Positions 42,660 through 55,265 of a DNA stretch of 64,000 bases are shown one piece after another; position 1 is the stretch's first letter, and each line of letters opens with the position of its first letter. The stretch comes from Magicicada septendecula (lineage: Eukaryota > Arthropoda > Insecta > Hemiptera > Cicadidae). The notes under the pieces are model-generated. The model ran no database searches. It was not told the origin of the DNA and worked only from the letters and a program-made list of their open reading frames with translations. Position numbers and translations under genes: made by a program. The stretch is taken from assembly GCA_034769895.1 (NCBI GenBank), contig CM068372.1, forward strand, positions 374,251,258 to 374,315,257. Direction: 5' to 3'.

Positions 42660-43075
42660 GTAATATTCCCGTACAGTTTGAAATAAGCATATTGTTTGGG
42701 TACTATGTTGATTATATGGATACCACACTAATTAATAATGTACAAAATTAACAACATTGTTTTCTTATGTTGTAATTTTAATATCTGTTATGTTAACAGA
42801 AAATAAAACACCGTGACTCTGGACCAATAAGTTAGATTCACATTGTGAAATTATTATTTACACTGTCTGCATATACTGCTAGCAGTTTTATGTGTCTTGA
42901 TTATGCAGCACATTAGTGAAATACTAAAAACCTTATACAATCTTTTGTACTAATTACAGTCACTTTGGTAGTACAATATTTATGCCAGAATCATACAAAG
43001 TGTAATATTTAAATTGCAGTGTTGTAAAATTCAGAAAATGGTGTTTTGGTATTGATGTAAAAACTCAAAACTGTA
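42660..43075 (+). other. INTS9: INTS9 intron sequence
   Basis: Downstream intron, AT-rich, with no recognisable element until the mariner end at 43076. Confidence 0.5.
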
Positions 43076-43264
43076 CGAGGTCTGTACAAAATGTATGTGA
43101 CCTCATTTTTGTTGTGGTAACTAGTGATGATCTAAATGTGCCAAAAATGGGTAAAAAGGACTTTCATGTTCATGTGTGATTTCTGTCTTCTCGTAGTGTC
43201 AGTAACTGCCAGAAAGTCACACTGTGCAACACATGTTCATCACCACATTCTCATTTTCTTTACA

Positions 43265-43752
43265 ATGACTGAACATTTGGAGCAGTGGTAGTGCATCAAG
43301 TTCTGTCAGGAACTAGAGGATACTCAAGCAGAAACCTCCGAAAGATTCTGCGGGCTTTTGGCAGTGATGCAGCGGGGGAGTACGCAAATTAAACAATGGT
43401 ACAGTTATTTCAAAAATGGCCATCTGTCTGTGGGAAATGATATATTCCATGTGGCCATCTGTCAGCATTCTGGGAGATCATCAACAAGCCACAATGCTGC
43501 CATTATTGAGAAAGTGCAGACATTGATCATGGAGGACCGTTGTTTGACAGTCTGGGAAATTGCTGATGAGGTCGGTTCTGCAGACAGCATTCTGAATGAG
43601 GATTTGTGCATGCACAGAGTGGTTGCAAAATTTATGCCCAAGCTGGTTTTACCAGTACAGAGAAAACTCTGTGTTGAGGTCTCAGAGGATATGACACAGT
43701 GGGCCAACAGAGATTTTGAGTTTCTGAAGACTGTGGTCATAGGTGACAAGAC
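43265..43752 (+). pseudogene. Mariner transposase, N-terminal part
   Basis: Contains the mariner helix-turn-helix region (IKFCQELEDTQAETSERF, then TQIKQWYSYFKNGHLSV), the linker SGRSSTS, a second HTH (LTVWEIADEVGSADSIL), and the approach to the first catalytic Asp (WANRDFEFLKTVVIGDK, equal to 'DPEFLKTVITGDE'). There is an in-frame stop near 43289 and a frame change around 43340. hAT insertion interrupts it right at the catalytic GD(E). Confidence 0.75.
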
Positions 43753-43888
43753 CAGTGGCGGCCGGTGAGTCCTGAGGATGGGGACGCTACGAGGCAGTCA
43801 CCTGAGCTACTCTCAGTCATAGCACCTCCCCCCCAACACTCATTATTTCACTATCAATTATAGTAGAGCTATCTGATTTTTATAACAT

Positions 43889-46800
43889 TGTAACGAAGCG
43901 TTTATGTCGTCTGTGTAGAGACGTGTATATGTTTTTTATGAAATTAGTGTGGTGTGTTCGTCTCACACCTGTCATTACATCAATGGTTGTTGCTAACGAA
44001 GTCCGTAGCATTGTCACAATTATCAGTACAACCTAGTAGAAACCTTACCTGTAATTTCATAGGGGTTTGTGAATCCCGGGTGGCGCCAAATTGTTTGTTG
44101 AAAACAATTAAATTTATGAATTAATATGTTAGTATGGTGTTTTCAGCGGTGACGGCTGGAGCGTTCGAATCGGTTCCCGCCTTTGTACAGCTTACTGTAT
44201 TGCACAGATAGCGAAAGCGCTAGTTGTCTGATCTGTAATTTCACTAACACACACATATATAATACAATTTCCTATAAAATACAACAATGGTTACACTCTG
44301 TACTGTTTCTTTAATGATAGTTTGGTAATTAATTCATGTGACAATAATATTATAATTTAGTATTCAATAAATTTGCCCCGACATAAAACATGAAACGCAT
44401 TATCTCAAGCTGACGAAATTGGTTTTGAACGAGCTATTCTGACGTCATCATGGCTACTGTTTGTACATTATACGTCAACTCGTCCAAAATCTGGAGTTCT
44501 TTAGATTATAAAGAAAACATTAAATATGGTTACAATAAAAAAGTACACTACCGTACATTCTCCGTACTTATATAATATACAGTGTGTCTACAATTTGTTC
44601 TGCGGTGTAGTGATAGGTGTTGCAAAAGTTCGCTACCTTGTGCGAGGTTATTTCTTAGTTAACAAGTTTTTCTACGTAAGTTTGTTTTATTTAATCCTTG
44701 AAAGAAAATTATTTTTAATTCATAGTGAGAGTTTGTATAGATATGAGAAATATTTAAAGTGCTTTATTTCTGGGATTAGGGTATTTAAATGATACTTATC
44801 AGTTCAGAAGGTTTTTGATAGATCGTTGTTCTTTGGATATGGAAAATTCATCAATTTTGAGTGACTTAGGCGGCTGGCGTCCTTTTCTAATTAGTCTTGG
44901 GAATTTCTACTTTTAATTTTCGTTTATTTAGTTCCTGGACATCAGTAAAATGTTATTCCTCTTCATCTCCTTCTCACTGGTACATGTTTTTGACTTTTGA
45001 ATATTTTTTAAACTTTTTAAAGTAAAATTTCTGTCATACAAAATCTTGCGTCCCTACTACCCAAGCGTCATTATACGAGTACTGAAAATTAACGGAAAAT
45101 AAGTAACCAACAGCCCGTTTCTATGGTAACTGAATAATTCTGATTGGCTGATTTTAATATAAATCCATTGTTATCAAAATTTGAATCCTTATTCAAAATT
45201 ATTATATATTTTCTGATTGATTTTATTCTTCTGTCTTCCTTCCTGAGTATTAGACATTATCACTATTGTATTTATTTCCTTTCAAAGATTAAAATAATAC
45301 CTCATAAGGTCATGTTCTAATAGATATTAACTTTTGTCTAATTATGTTAACATTTGATAATTACATATTTCTTTTAATTTAAGCTCTTATTGTAACATTT
45401 TTCTTTTAAAATGATTTATACATTACTTTTGGCTAGTTACTTGCCTTAGATTTGTTAATTTCCTTGTGGATTTTATACAGTTTGTAATTATTGGTTTTGA
45501 TAGTTAGGCATTTCAGATGCACTAGTAGCCATTGACTATACTTACTGAATTTATACAAATGATGTCTCATTTTGTTCTAATGTATTTTGTTTTATTAATG
45601 GTTCTGTTATTTTCTACATTTATTGATTTTCTATTGTAATTAGATTTGTATTGTCTTAACTTCTTAATCATCTATTTTGCCTTTGTTAATAATATGGCTA
45701 CCACTCCCTATTCTTCCTCAATTAAAAACATAACATCTAGGCGTATGCTCTGTACAAATTCTTCAGCCATACCCTATTCATAAATATAATTATACAATTA
45801 TTTTACCATTATTAAGTAAAGTTTGTTTACAACTCATTTCATTAATTACTATTTTTTGGGTGTTAACTAACATCACCTTTTGAACAATTGGTTTTCCCTT
45901 ACAATCTGGGGTGTTTATTTATTTATTATTACTTGCTTATTTCCTAATTAAACTCTACTCTCAATCCATGTTAATACTAGCTGTTTATCTTTACATGGGA
46001 TACTCCCCTTTTAAATACAATCGTTTACAACTAATCTTATATCTCTTAATTAACAATGTTATTATCACTTTCCAGTGTTCGTTTCATATCCCTAATTGTT
46101 TACATTTACTATTATTATTAAAACTTTACTCTTAATTATTATTGGATTCACTATTAATCAATTATTGTTTCTTATTGATTATTGAGCGTTTTATTATCAT
46201 TATTATGGTTTCTAACCATTTTAGGGGTTTCACACTTTCACTATTGCACTTTTTAACTGTTTACATTATGTGTTTCTTAGTGGGTAATCCCTATAATTAT
46301 TTCTCTTTGTCACTTTCTCACTATTTCTTTCATTACAAATTATACACAGTATTATTAATGTTATTTTTCTATAGATTTTTACTATATGTAACTCTAATTT
46401 TTGGGTTAGTGTACTTTTTCTTTTTGTAATATTATTTTACTGTTTTGGTTAAAACAGTTATATTAATAATATATATAAAACTTTCACTTATGAACTTACT
46501 ATTCGTTGTCACTTTCCCAAACGTTTCAAGGTGATGTACCTCTTCTTCAGTGGGAGTATACTGAATGTCGATTACAGAATAACCGTTATGGAATTAGTTG
46601 TGTGTGGTGGGGGTTGTTGGTGGGAAGGGATTGGCGCGGAGGTTCGAATTGTGTGTATGGATCAGTGTATCGAATATTGTATGTGATTTTGTATATTGTA
46701 CATCGATACACTGATCCATACACACAATTCGAACCTCCGCGCCAATCCCTTCCCACCATCAACCCCCACCACACACAACTAATTCCGTAACGGTTATTCT

Positions 46801-47424
46801 GTAATCGACATTCAGTATACTCCCACTGAAGAAGAGGTACATCACCTTGAAACGTTTGGGAAAGTGACAACGAATAGTAAGTTCATAAGTGAAAGTTTTA
46901 TATATATTATTAAATTAATAGGTGAACGAAGAGGATGAATCAACAAGATAGTTATATTAATTATTTCATTGAGAATAATATTTATTTCTGGTATTGGATA
47001 AATATTGGTTTTATTCCCGATATTATACTTGAGTGTACAATTTCTCCCTTTTATATTTGTAGTGTTTCTTACCCCTTGGTTTCACTTCGTTTCCTCTTCA
47101 TTTTTCTTCTTCTTCTCCTTCATTTTCAGTTGGCTTCATTTTAATGTGGTTCTCCCCTTCTCGTTTGGTTTTATTTTATTTGGTTGTATGAATTCGTTCA
47201 CTTCCTTCAATTGTCTTTATTCTTCTTTGGTTTTGGGTTTTTCCCTTCTTTGTCGTTTTCCTGTTTGTTTGGTCAATCACTTGGGTTATGTCATGTCGTC
47301 GTTTGTCATGTCATCGTCTTTATATTTTATTTATATTTAATATTTTATTTTATATGAAGTATCTTTATATTTAGTATCATCTTTCTCATCCCTGGTATTG
47401 GGGTGGCTTATTTGTGTTGTAACA
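43889..47424 (-). repeat. Gyp-E 3' LTR with foldback insertion
   Basis: 3536 bp, equal to the 3040-bp partner plus the 483-bp foldback and its 11-bp duplication. It contains the same short open frames as the 5' LTR. Confidence 0.85.
46467..46949. repeat. 483-bp foldback with hammerhead-like arms
   Basis: Absent from the other LTR, so its borders are certain. Flanked by an 11-bp duplication AGTTATATTAA (46456-46466; 46950-46960). Two 208-bp inverted arms (46465-46672; 46704-46911) differ at only two or three places and enclose a 31-bp loop; a 38-bp tail follows the right arm. Each arm has TCCCA, CTGAAGA, AGGT..ACCT, GAAA, CGTT, TGGGA in order: a stem I (46821-46825 with 46857-46861), CTGANGA core, stem II (46835-46838 with 46844-46847) and GAAA, like a hammerhead ribozyme with minimal stem III. 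Confidence 0.8.
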
Positions 47425-47917
47425 TAATGCCTCTCCTTCAAAATTGATCATTTTAATAAAACACTAACATATTTTTTTATGAAATTATCAGTTATATATT
47501 ATTTTTTACTTTTCTCTCTTGTTTGTTTCTCCATTCTTTATTTCTCTTCTTACTTGATTCATTCCATTTTATTTGGATCTGTTTTTATTTATTTCCATTA
47601 GTGTGTTCTCCCGTTTATACAATTTTTTCCCTAACTTTTTAGTAGCTGGTTTCTTCCATTACTACTCATTTTTTCTGAGACCAGAGGAACATCATCTCTG
47701 CTCAGTTTATTTTGATTGCTGGACTTTTCAACAGTCAATCTTAAATACCTTTTTTGTCAACTTGTGACGTAAATTAATAATAATAATATATTTTGGGATT
47801 GTCCACTTTGTGGTTTGTTTTTAGATCACTTTGGCCTTTTACTCATTCTTCCTTCCGCTGTACCTTTGCTATATACTGTCATTTACTCATACAGTTGATT
47901 GTGTTTCATTTATTCAT
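47425..47917 (-). other. Gyp-E 3' region between its LTR and BEL
   Basis: Next to the LTR the minus strand reads GAAGGAGAGGCATTA, a likely polypurine tract. The remainder is T-rich with no gene. TTCAT at 47913-47917 is the BEL target duplication. Confidence 0.55.
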
Positions 47918-48289
47918 TGTGAGATAATAGTTTAAAAAGATGGAAAGTAAGACGGCTTTCTTACATGATAATTTAATAGCCTCTGGTGAGCTCGAAAGCA
48001 GCAGCATGCAGAATTGCTAATCAGACATAAATAATATAAAAAATGACTTACCGTATCTCACGACTGGGTGATCCTGTCACTCAAGGCAGGATAGACTGGT
48101 TGGGAAAAGGATGGGTGAAATGCATGGATTTCTACCTGCCGAGAAGGGCCCGACTCGTGGACGTTGACACTGAGATGGCTGGCGTACGACAGAGCTAAAA
48201 ATTCACGTGCATGTACGAGCTCTACAAAAGCCATAGTGCCAACCTCGGAAAATGAAAAGAATGACCGGTTCAATCCGAAATATCGAACA
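47918..48289 (-). repeat. BEL/Pao 3' LTR
   Basis: 372 bp, follows the GGGGGCCGG tract when read on the minus strand; bounded outside by TTCAT. Confidence 0.9.
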
Positions 48290-48897
48290 CCGGCCCCCGT
48301 TGACCGCAATGGGTCAACCACCAACTACACCAAAAGACATGGCCAAAAATGCAGTACAAAAATTTGGCTTTTGGTGAACAGGAACATTCTCTGAAAATTA
48401 CCCTCCAACCTAGGAGGGGGTCACACGCAAACACAAGAAAATACAAACTTACAGAAAACATGCAATGAATCAGAAAACCATGCCGAATAACTCCGCCGCG
48501 GGCGCATCGACCAGGCGAGCAATCCGAAAGGTTCGGGTAGAGCAGACAAAACCCAATAACATACAATAAACAATGGCCCAGCCAAACACAATATAAAACT
48601 CAGCAAATCAACTTAGTTAGTTCCCTAGTTTTTTTACATTTTTTGTTGTTCCCTTTATTCCCCCCTTTTTTTTCCATTTTTTTTTTTTTTTACTTATTTT
48701 GTTGTTGTTGATTTGTTGAGCATCCATAACTCCCAATGAACTGGCACAACGCCATGCCAGAAACATTCTACAATATAAAATTCACTGCGGACAACAGCTG
48801 GAAGGAATCACCTGGGAAATCCCAGCAAAGTGTCCAGTAAGTCCACACCAATCATTGAAACTAATTCTGCTCACCCGACAAAACAAGATAAACCCAA
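48290..48897 (-). other. BEL/Pao 3' untranslated region
   Basis: No protein recognised. It includes an A/T homopolymer block at about 48635-48705. The polypurine tract lies at 48290-48302 beside the LTR. Confidence 0.6.
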
Positions 48898-49150
48898 TTA
48901 AGAAGATATGGGCAACCGGTATAATTTAATAGCCGGTCGTTCAAAAGAACCTGTGGATGTTTTAACTGAAGCGCGACGAACAACCCCGTCGCTCCCCGGA
49001 AACACAGCTGAAACTCGGCCAAGAGGCCACATCAGGGGGGGAGAATTCTGTTCCTCCATAACCACCAGGTCCCCAACCATTAAATTTCTTGACATAGACG
49101 ACCACTTCGATCTCCTGTCCAAACACGCTGCGCTGAATGTAGCGTAAAAT
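48898..49150 (-). pseudogene. BEL/Pao C-terminal DUF5641 segment
   Basis: NLMVGDLVVMEEQNSPPLMW, then PLGRVSAVFPGSDGVVRRAS and VKTSTGSFERPAIKLYRLPI: the DUF5641 domain that normally follows integrase in BEL/Pao polyproteins. Its presence right after the RNase H region shows that the missing integrase was lost by internal deletion, not by lack of an end. Confidence 0.85.
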
Positions 49151-51950
49151 ATACTTAACAGCCAACTTCTTCCAATCCATGGCTGTGGAAGCGTCAATCC
49201 GCGAAGGCATAGCCCACCTTAAGATGACTGAGGTAACCCCCACCACTAAGGGCCACGAGGACAAGTGCTCAAACAATTCCACCCGGGGCTCCTGAGTGAG
49301 AAACGAAGAGACCTTGGTTTCCAAGGCAACATCTTGCACGTCGTGATTCGGGCGATAATTAATAGGGGGCCAGCGCAGAGCATCAAGCTTTAACCAATCT
49401 GGCCCTGACCACCACAATGTCGACAACCGGAGGCTAGAGAGTGACGTACCTCTAGAGGCTAAATCAGCGGGGTTAGAAACACCATGAACATGACGCCAAG
49501 ATTTAGTATCGGTCCACTCGGTAATGGCAGCCACCCGATTAGCACTAAATGTCTTCAATTTAAAAGTAGGCATATTCAGCCAATCCAAGACAATCGTCGA
49601 GTCCGTCCATAAGAAAACTTGACTCAATTGAATACATGATGAGAATAAGCCAACATAATGACGAACAAGTTTGGCTAAAAGATAAGCTCCCAACAACTCC
49701 AAACGTGGGATTGATAAAGTTTTAAGAGGTGCCACTTTAGTTTTAGACGACACCAACGAAACCACCGGAGGACCAGAGTCAGTATAAATGGACAGATAGA
49801 GGACGGCCGCGTAACCCAACTGGGAAGCATCACAGAAACCATGCAATATTACCCTGTCAGTATGCCCACCTTTAGGGAAGAATGGCCGGGAAATAGTAAT
49901 TACCGGAAGATGATTCAAAGAGGACAGGAATTGACTCCAATACTCGTTTAAGTCATCACTTAGAGGAGCATCCCAGTCCAAGCCCTCAGCCCAGAGTTTT
50001 TGAAAAAAAGCCTTGGCCCTGAAAATCACTGGCGAAAGCCAACCACATGGGTCAAATAATTGTGCCATCTGAGATAACACGACACGTTTGGTAAATTGAA
50101 CCTGAGCATTGCTGCAACAGGCCAAAGGAGGAAAGGAGAAGCAATCGGTTGAATGGTCCCAACTTAAATCCAGAATATCCTTATCCTTAGCAACGACGGA
50201 ATCACTTGGAGCGGCTGATTCAGGTAGGCAGTCGGGTTGATTAGTGCACCATTTTTTCAAATTGAACCCTCCTGAAGACAACAACAGAATTAATTCCCGT
50301 TGTAATTTGCAAAGCTCTGATTTTGAATCAGCGCCAGCAGCAATATCATCCACAAAAATATTACGGCTAAGTACCGCCGCTCCCGCAGGAAAATTAACTG
50401 CCTCATCCTGAGCCAGCCGCTGCAAGGTTCGCAACGCCTGAAAAGGGGCGCAAGCCAGCCCGTAAGTAACGGTACGCAAAGCGAAAACCCTTAGTGGGGC
50501 GGTAACCTCCTCACGCCATAAAATACACAGGTACGCCGAGTCATCAGGATGCATAGCAATTTGGCGATACATCTGTTCGATGTCGCACGTAAAAACATGG
50601 CTAAACCGCCGAAACAAAGTCAAAACGTCGGACAGTAAGGTCTGCAACTTAGGGCCGACACATAACACATCATTTAAGGAAATCCCAGAGGACGTCTTCA
50701 TGCTGGCGTCAAACACCACTCTTATTTTTGAAGTATCACCTCTCACTTTAAAGATACCATGATGAGGGATGAAATATTTTGGAAAATTGGGGTCAGACAC
50801 CAATGACATATGCCCCTGAGCGACATAATCCGTTATAAATTGTATATACTGGCTCTTAAACTGACTGTTCGCCACAAATTTCCTTTCTAACGCAAAAAAC
50901 CGAGACATGGCTCCCTTAAGGGAATTTCCCAAAATGTGAGAAGAGTTTTTGAAGAACGGCAAGCACACCTGGTAATGACCCAACGGCAACCGACTTGTTG
51001 ACTCCATGTAAAACCTTTCAGCAAAGTGATCCTCTTCAGATAACTGGTGGGGTACAGCTGGAGGCTCTTCGACCTCCCAAAAACGATGAACTTGCTCAAT
51101 TAGGTTTGTTGTATCCGTAGATAACGTTGTGATGGAAGGATAAAAGTGGTGGAAATGACAGTGAAGCTGATGTGCAGATACCAGATCCAAAGGAAGGCCA
51201 GTGAGACCGCTAGCACAAGTCAATGCACAATTAAGTGAAATGGGGGCTCTACCCATAATCACAAACCCAAAACGTGTCCTAACTGCAACAGGCAAACCTG
51301 CACCCAAAGGAATAGTCTCTCCCATAAGAATAGCCGCTACAATATCGGCTCCAAACAACGCATCAATTGGGGCTGCTACATCGAAGGTAGGGTCCGCTAA
51401 CAAAAGATCTTTTGTAGCCTGCTTAACTTCAGGCAACACCTGGAACCTAGGTGAGTCCGACAAGATCTTAGAAAGAATTATAAAGGCATGGTTAGATGCC
51501 ACAACCTCGCGTTTTAAAGTTTCCAAGGACAGATGGCACACCTTTTTTGCTTTGGTGGCAATATCACCTACCCCATTGACACTTACTGAAGCATCAAAAC
51601 AAGCACACTTTAAGCGACATGCACATGCTTCAGTTATGAAAGAAGCATGGGACGCGCTATCCAGGATGGCCCTAACTACAATATAACCACCATTCGGAGA
51701 CGACAAGACTGCTAGACAGGTGGCTAACAGAACCCCTGCAGGATGGGGCAGAGACACGGTCAGAGTAGTGCTAGACAGATCAACAAGCGATGACTCTGAA
51801 GCCTTGAGTTCAGCTGTGTCAGAAATCTGTGAACGAGACGGAGACGGACGGGCACTTTTGAAATGAAGTAAAGTGTGGTGGTACTTAGAGCCACACGTTT
51901 TGCACCTATTTTTGCACCAGCCCGAATGTTTATGTTGGAGGCACGAAAGA
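49150..51950 (-). CDS. BEL/Pao Pol: zinc motifs, protease, RT, RNase H
   Basis: The frame opens after the A-run shift with CCLSC..., then protease (AILDSASHASFITEACACRL), the Peptidase_A17/RT domain (FKVRGDTSKIRVVFDAS, TCDIEQMYRQIAMHP, FVDDIAAGADSKSELCKLQ with FVDD at about 50346-50357) and RNase H (LHGFCDASQLGYAAVLY, LELLGAYLLAKLV, LWTDSTIVLDWL, NPADLASRG). Catalytic residues appear intact. At about 49150 the frame leaves family sequence: after KLAVKYILRYIQ it joins, out of frame, the end of the polyprotein. Integrase zinc and catalytic core are missing. Confidence 0.85.
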
Positions 51951-53096
51951 CAACATTTTTTTATTTTTAAGACTCTGAAATCGCGCCCTAGGGTCCTTCC
52001 TCAGCCACGCCGGACACTTGAGAAGCACATGGGTCCGGGAATCGCAATGAAGGCAACGTGAACTAGATGCATCCTGTTGCATAACCTCCGCAGATAATGT
52101 AGACACAGCAAGAGGAGTAGCCTTAGAAAAAGAAACCTTCTGGGTTTTCTGGTGGCTAGTGCTGGGAAGAGCAGGTAAAGCCGATTCCAAAGATGCCTGT
52201 TCTTTCTGTTCCGCCATAGCGGTTAAAAATGTCATAATTTCTGTTAGGGCAGGGAGATTCTCTTTGTCCGTAACAGACGCCTCAAAGCGTTCACGCAATG
52301 ACAGATCCAGCCTAGACAATACAAAAGACGCATATATTGCTTGATATATATCAGCAATGTTTAGAGCTGACAACGCTGAAAAGTTAGCATTGAAGCTGTC
52401 CACCAACTTTCTAATAGACGCAGCTGATCGCATAGAAGCGGCTGGTAACTGAAGCAGATTGGTACAATAAACCCGAGCGGCCAAACGAGGATTGTGATAA
52501 CGACTTTTAAGAGTTGACAGTGCAAGCGAATAACTATCATCAACTATGGGAAGCGCGGCAACCTTCTCATAAGCCTCACCCTTAAGATGAGTCAATAAAT
52601 ATAACAATTTCTGCTTCGGAGTGAGGGCAGGACTTTCGTCCACTAATGTGGTGAACTTTGACCAAAACTCGGACCAACATTTGGCCTGGCCATCAAAACA
52701 AGGTAACGAAAGCTTCGGCAACTCATGAACGAGAACACCTGAGTGCCTGCCACTTGCCGATGAGAACCGACTGGAACCAACCGGTATCTCTGGTTTTGTT
52801 AGTTTCGAAGCTAAAATGCTACCCCGGACATAAATATCCTCAATTTGCGCTACCACTGAAAGAATGTGGTCCTCGTCCAATCCCTCGGGCAATGACTCGG
52901 CCGATAGGTAAGGATCCACCTTACCTAGAAGATCTTGATATTTTTCGGACAACCTGGAGGCCAAGATACTGGCTTCATGTTGATCCACGACCCTTAATTG
53001 CGGCAACCCTTCCAACCTATTTATTAAATGCTGCAACGCAAGTATTCCCACCGAAGTGGTCAGGTCAAAAGCTGCCAGCGACAATTTAGCAGGCAT
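51930..53096 (-). CDS. BEL/Pao Gag (DUF1759) with CCHC knuckle
   Basis: 388 residues from ATG at 53096. The N-terminal helical part is followed by LPKLSLPCFDGQAKCWSEFW, the signature of the DUF1759 capsid domain of BEL/Pao. Then comes LLYLLTHLKGEAYEKVAALP and, near the C-terminus, CLHCDSRTHVLLKC (C-x2-C-x4-H-x4-C). The frame breaks at an A-run (plus-strand T-run near 51957-51965); beyond it another frame carries the further Cys/His motifs of the family (CCLSCLQHKHSGWC, CKTCGSKYHHTLLH). Confidence 0.85.
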   Translation of the reverse strand: MPAKLSLAAFDLTTSVGILALQHLINRLEGLPQLRVVDQHEASILASRLSEKYQDLLGKVDPYLSAESLPEGLDEDHILSVVAQIEDIYVRGSILASKLTKPEIPVGSSRFSSASGRHSGVLVHELPKLSLPCFDGQAKCWSEFWSKFTTLVDESPALTPKQKLLYLLTHLKGEAYEKVAALPIVDDSYSLALSTLKSRYHNPRLAARVYCTNLLQLPAASMRSAASIRKLVDSFNANFSALSALNIADIYQAIYASFVLSRLDLSLRERFEASVTDKENLPALTEIMTFLTAMAEQKEQASLESALPALPSTSHQKTQKVSFSKATPLAVSTLSAEVMQQDASSSRCLHCDSRTHVLLKCPAWLRKDPRARFQSLKNKKMLSFVPPT

Positions 53097-54220
53097 ACTG
53101 AATTAAAAAATATCGCGCAACCGACAACCACCCTTAATAAGGGAATTAGAAACTGAACAATAATCACGCACCGACTTAGCCTAACAGTGCTCGAGATAAC
53201 TAGGCGTCTCCCACAACTACTTTGCATAAACAATACCGAGCAAGACAAATACAAAAGTAAATTAGTGCAAGGCAAAATACAACTTACATAATCCAACAGG
53301 CAAATAATGCCAAACAATAAATTAAACACGCAACAAATTGATTTACACAGCGCAAAAGCACGACAACAAAAACACAAGTTACACAAGATTACAGCACATA
53401 CGGTGCAAAATAATGGTACACAAAAGTGCACCCAAAAACAAACATGTATAATACCAAATAGAATAAATACACACAAAACACAGCAAAGTACAATGTACAA
53501 CAATTCACCAGTTACCGAACCAAACACAATAACTGGGACCCAATAAATGCCAAAATTGATGGTCAACGCGTCGTGTATGGACAGGATATCGCATGTGCAA
53601 AATATAAATCGCACCTAAAGGTAATAGTCATGCCAAAAAATTAAATTAAATACAAGGGCAGGCTACTCCGAAATCCGGATAACCTAAAACCGTTCCCTTT
53701 ACGCCTGACAGTCACAAACACTTAGCGCACAATTTCACGTGGGACGCAAACCGTAACAGGACAGAAACAAACTTTACCAGACTTGACCCAGTAATTAAAC
53801 GACTACCCCAAAAAACAAGGTGCAAAATTTTGACACAAAATCTGCCCACCTGGCGATGCACACACGACGACACTGCTGACCACAAGCTACAGCCATAAAC
53901 GCAAACTCGTAGTTCACATGCCTACGTATTATACCAACGTGCTTCCGTGCAAGCATGCAAATGATAAACATTCATGAAATTTAAAAAATTAACCGCATGC
54001 AAAAACACCCACGAGCAGGCACAAAAAACGAAACGGCACGGCACGTTGGTAATTAAAATAAAAATCACGCAGCCAAAACTGACTTACAACCCAATTACTG
54101 AAACTCAACCCACCAGCAGCATCATGCACAAAATTACGAAGCACGTGCTCCCAGTCGTGACGGCAAAATATTTAATTGAAAAGCTTGCAACCTCATGAAC
54201 CCCCTCTGGTAGTAAATAGA
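53097..54220 (-). other. BEL/Pao 5' leader
   Basis: About 1.1 kb between the 5' LTR and the gag ATG, A/C-rich on the + strand, with no known protein. Unusually long for a leader; it may carry packaging signals or an intron-like segment, but nothing specific is seen. Confidence 0.5.
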
Positions 54221-54592
54221 TGTGAGATAATAGTTTAAAAAGGTGGAAAGTAAGACGGCTTTCTTACATGATAATTTAATAGCCTCTGGTGAGCTCGAAA
54301 GCAGCAGCATGCAGAATTGCTAATCAGACATAAATAATATAAAAAATGACTTACCGTATCTCACGACTGGGTGATCCTGACACTCAAGGCAGGATAGACT
54401 GGTTGGGAAAAGGATGGGTGAAATGCATGGATTTCTACCTGCCGAGAAGGGCCCGACTCATGGACGTTGACACTGAGATGGCTGGCGTACGACAGAGCTA
54501 AAAATTCACGTGCATGTACGAGCTCTACAAAAGCCATAGTGCCAACCTCGGAAAATGAAAAGAATGACCGGTTCGATCCGAAATATCGAACA
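54221..54592 (-). repeat. BEL/Pao 5' LTR
   Basis: 372 bp; matches 47918-48289 with about five differences by eye (for example GATCCTGACAC/GATCCTGTCAC and GACTCATGG/GACTCGTGG). Confidence 0.9.
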
Positions 54593-55265
54593 TTCATAAT
54601 TTCATCATATCTAACTTTTCATTAGTTTGTTTTTCTATTCTTCTTGTGATCATTTTAATTATTATTTTGCTATTTAATTATTTAACATTTTAATTATCTG
54701 AGACATCTTTATTCTTTTCTTGGTTGTTTAGCAATATTCTGCTTTAGCCATTTTTTTGTATATTGTTTTATACATAATTTCTTTTTCTTCCTTGTACTAG
54801 TTCAGATATTTTTTTTCTTTGAATACATTAAATTCATTTTTATTTCAGGTATTTATCTTAGCGGTTTTTGCTTGATTTTATTTTTGTTTATTTTAATTTG
54901 TTTTAAATATCCTTTTTGATAATTTTTCGTAAGTTAGTTTTCTTAATTTATAGGAATTTTTGTAGCTTATTCCTTTTTAGGTACTTTTTGTTTAAATATT
55001 ATCGTAAGTTTGTGATTCTTACTTTTTTTATAGGAATTTGTGTAACTTATTCCCTTATTATAATTTTTTATTTTATACTTCATATATCAACTTTATTTGA
55101 CTGTAAGTTGATTTTACTTGGTAGGAATTTTGGTAACTTATTCCTTTGTTTTTATCTTTTTATTCGTTTATTTTATTTTTTCCATTCCTCATATGTCATC
55201 TAAATAAGGTAGTAAGTTGCTCTTACAAACTTTTTGAATTTTGAAATTTGTTTATTTTATGTAAT
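54593..55265 (-). other. Gyp-E 3' non-coding region (right of BEL)
   Basis: T-rich, with a repeated GGAATTT-type motif (TAGGAATTTTTGTAGCTTAT near 54950, TAGGAATTTGTGTAACTTAT near 55030, GTAGGAATTTTGGTAACTTA near 55120), three imperfect copies about 85-90 bp apart. No protein and none of the P/Q/R modules. Confidence 0.5.

Larger units (their letters stand above)
47918..54592 (-). mobile_element. BEL/Pao LTR retrotransposon, integrase deleted
   Basis: 6675 bp, two 372-bp LTRs (47918-48289; 54221-54592), TG...CA ends, TTCAT duplicated at 47913-47917 and 54593-54597. Minus orientation: gag 53096 down to 51930, pol 51960 down to 49150, then a C-terminal DUF5641 segment, a long 3' untranslated part and a polypurine tract (GGGGGCCGG) before the 3' LTR. 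The LTRs differ by a few bases only. I did not find a TGG-starting primer site beside the 5' LTR. Confidence 0.9.

Noticed and set aside
44526-44792. 88-codon and other short open frames repeated in the two Gyp-E LTRs
   Set aside because: Duplicated because LTRs are duplicated; T-rich, hydrophobic by composition, no known similarity.
46506-46870. Two mirrored 94-codon open frames in the foldback
   Set aside because: They are the same sequence read from each inverted arm; no protein similarity.
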